Positions 4,207-5,535 of a stretch of DNA of 5,535 bases are shown in pieces. Each line of letters begins with the position of its first letter. Positions within the stretch are counted from its first letter, which is position 1. The position numbers and the translations under genes are program-made. Origin of the DNA: JBKQWK01 sp052139595 (GTDB taxonomy: Bacteria > Actinomycetota > Thermoleophilia > UBA2241); the NCBI GenBank assembly GCA_052139595.1, contig JBKQWK010000293.1, positions 1 through 5,535 of the forward strand, in the 5' to 3' direction. The notes beneath the pieces were generated by a model. That model made no database searches. It was not told the origin of the DNA and was given only the letters and a program-made list of their open reading frames with translations.

Positions 4207-5475
4207 ATGAGCGGCGTCCTCAAAACTTCGCTGCGCGATCTGCGCACCTACCCGCGGTCGCTCTGGATCCTGTTCATCGCCACCTTCGTGTACACCGCCG
4301 GGTCCGGCCTTGCCTTTCCACTCGAGGGCATCTACCTACGCACGCACCTGCATGCCTCGTGGTTCACGATCAGCATCCTGTTCGGCCTCCTCGGCATTCT
4401 GGCCTCACCGTTTCAGATCATCGGTGGCGCCGTGACCGACCGAGTCGGACGGCGGATCCCGATGATCGTCGCCTCGATCAGCGGCATCGTCTGGTTCGTC
4501 GGCTTCGCCTTCGCCGGGCAGGCCTGGCAAGTTGGCGTCCTCGTCGTCATCGAGAGTGCTCTCGGCTGGCCACTGTTTCTGACCTCGAGCAACGCGATGA
4601 TCGCCGACGTCTTGCCGCAGGAAAGGCGCGCCAACGCCTATGGCCTCATCCGCACCGCCATGAACGTCGGTGTCGTTCTGGGGCCGGCGGCCGGCGGCAT
4701 CGCCCTCGGCTTTGGCTTGAGCTTTCGCGACATCTTTCTCAGCGCTGCCGTCGGCTGCGCCGGCTTTCTGACCTTGATCCTGATCTGGGTTGAGGAGACG
4801 CGGCCGGCGGCGGCGCGCCAGAAGGGAGCCGCCAAGCAGGTCGGTTACCGGCTGGTGATGCGCGACCGGCAGTTCCTCATGTTCTGCGCCGTCGCCTTAC
4901 TCGCCCTGATCCCCTTCGGTCAGTTCGGCGCCATCTACTCGACCTACATCACGACCGTCATGGGCGTCAAAGACAGTACCTGGCCCCTGCTGCTGGCGCT
5001 CAACGCCGGCATCGTCGCGGCGCTGCAGTTCGTCGCTATCGCCCTTTCACGCGGGCGCAATCCGATGCGGCTGATGGCCTTTGCCAGCCTGCTCATCGCT
5101 ATCGGCGTCGGCGGCGTCGCCTTTGCCCACTCGCTGACCACCCTCGTCATTCTCGTGGTCATTTTGAGCATCGGTGAGATCTTCTTTTCGCCCATCGCCT
5201 CGTCGGTCGTCTCCGACATGGCCCCCGAAGCGATTCGCGGCCGCTATATGGGCGCCTGGACGGTGATGTGGAACGGTGGCGCCTCGGCAGGACCGTTGCT
5301 GGGCGGCATCCTCATCGGCTCGATCGGCGGCCGAGGGGCGTTCGGCACCGTGCTCGTACTCGGCCTCATCGGCGCTGTGCTCTTCATGCTGCTCTCGACG
5401 AGGCAAGGACAACCGCTGACGATGATCACGCAGGAGTCGGCGCCGGTCGTGCGCGACGCCGAGCGACCGACGTAG
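4207..5475 (+). CDS. MFS transporter, drug:H+ antiporter type
   Basis: This 422-residue membrane protein has the size and about 12 hydrophobic segments of a major facilitator, in two six-helix halves joined by a basic loop (RPAAARQKGAAKQ, 199-211). Motif A, GGAVTDRVGRR (73-83, with Asp78, Arg79, Gly81 and Arg82-Arg83), lies between helices 2 and 3. Motif C, GVVLGPAAGG (155-164), in helix 5 is characteristic of proton-driven exporters (DHA1 type). The second half has the related SPIASSVVSDMAPEAIRGRYMG region (328-349) before helix 11. It most likely exports a small hydrophobic compound or drug; the substrate cannot be read from the sequence. The Shine-Dalgarno is poor (AGG in CCCAGGTCGTC), but no better in-frame start exists upstream and the protein begins normally. 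The gene stands alone, preceded by an operator array, which fits inducible efflux control. Confidence 0.9.
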   Translation: MSGVLKTSLRDLRTYPRSLWILFIATFVYTAGSGLAFPLEGIYLRTHLHASWFTISILFGLLGILASPFQIIGGAVTDRVGRRIPMIVASISGIVWFVGFAFAGQAWQVGVLVVIESALGWPLFLTSSNAMIADVLPQERRANAYGLIRTAMNVGVVLGPAAGGIALGFGLSFRDIFLSAAVGCAGFLTLILIWVEETRPAAARQKGAAKQVGYRLVMRDRQFLMFCAVALLALIPFGQFGAIYSTYITTVMGVKDSTWPLLLALNAGIVAALQFVAIALSRGRNPMRLMAFASLLIAIGVGGVAFAHSLTTLVILVVILSIGEIFFSPIASSVVSDMAPEAIRGRYMGAWTVMWNGGASAGPLLGGILIGSIGGRGAFGTVLVLGLIGAVLFMLLSTRQGQPLTMITQESAPVVRDAERPT

Positions 5476-5501
5476 ACGGCGAGGCGAATCGGCAGCGCGG
5501 A

Positions 5502-5521
5502 GGCCACGGCCGGCCGCGGCC
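5502..5521 (+). terminator. GC-rich stem-loop after the MFS gene
   Basis: This 20-base near-palindrome (GGCCACGG...CCGCGGCC) has one A-C mismatch and a CCGG centre, and starts 26 bases after the MFS stop codon. It can fold into a GC-only stem. No T-tract follows within the 14 remaining bases. Its position suits a terminator, but GC-rich palindromes of this kind also arise by chance. Confidence 0.4.
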
Positions 5522-5535
5522 AGCGGACGTAGCCG

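Noticed and set aside
3909..4247. N-terminal extension of the zinc-ribbon frame up to 4247
   Set aside because: It runs through the palindrome array and into the MFS gene, is low-complexity, and competes with a near-ideal Shine-Dalgarno at ATG 3908.

Overview
The window is GC-rich, with dense GC-biased codon usage, short intergenic gaps, GTG/TTG start options and a lipoprotein of a type I associate with Actinomycetota. The host is most likely a high-GC Gram-positive (Actinomycetota) or a related lineage such as Chloroflexota or Dormibacterota. The sequence alone does not settle this, and nothing in it looks like plasmid or phage backbone.

Left edge (1-124): the 5' end of a minus-strand ORF starting MARIGRPTAEVLLS, resembling the N-terminus of an IS630-type transposase. 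The non-coding DNA before it could be the end of the insertion sequence, and it abuts the stop codon of the next gene. Positions 124-1766 (minus): a two-gene phosphate module, a PiT-family phosphate permease followed by a DUF47/PhoU-like partner, coupled by an ATGA overlap. Positions 1767-1938: a divergent control region. It holds a promoter-like sequence in each direction, a TGGT-N4-ACCA palindrome overlapping both, and a separate 8-bp inverted repeat. Positions 1939-2721 (plus): a GntR/HutC-type regulator with a UTRA domain, ending in a strong stem-loop. The likely circuit is that this regulator represses, or senses a ligand for, the divergent phosphate operon and itself, as PhnF does in mycobacteria.

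Positions 2805-3416 (plus): a secreted lipoprotein of unknown function. Positions 3459-3908 (minus): a 149-residue protein with a CxxC...CxxC zinc ribbon, convergent with the lipoprotein gene. Positions 3909-4206: a 298-bp divergent intergenic region with an array of related palindromes (consensus CGACCC-N6-GGGTCG) spaced 28-29 bp apart, apparently an operator array. Positions 4207-5475 (plus): a 12-helix MFS exporter of the drug:H+ antiporter type, followed by a GC-rich stem-loop.

The most interesting signals are the two divergent control regions: a PhnF-like operator in front of a Pit/DUF47 operon, and the iterated palindrome array between the zinc-ribbon gene and the MFS gene, whose cognate regulator is not encoded here.
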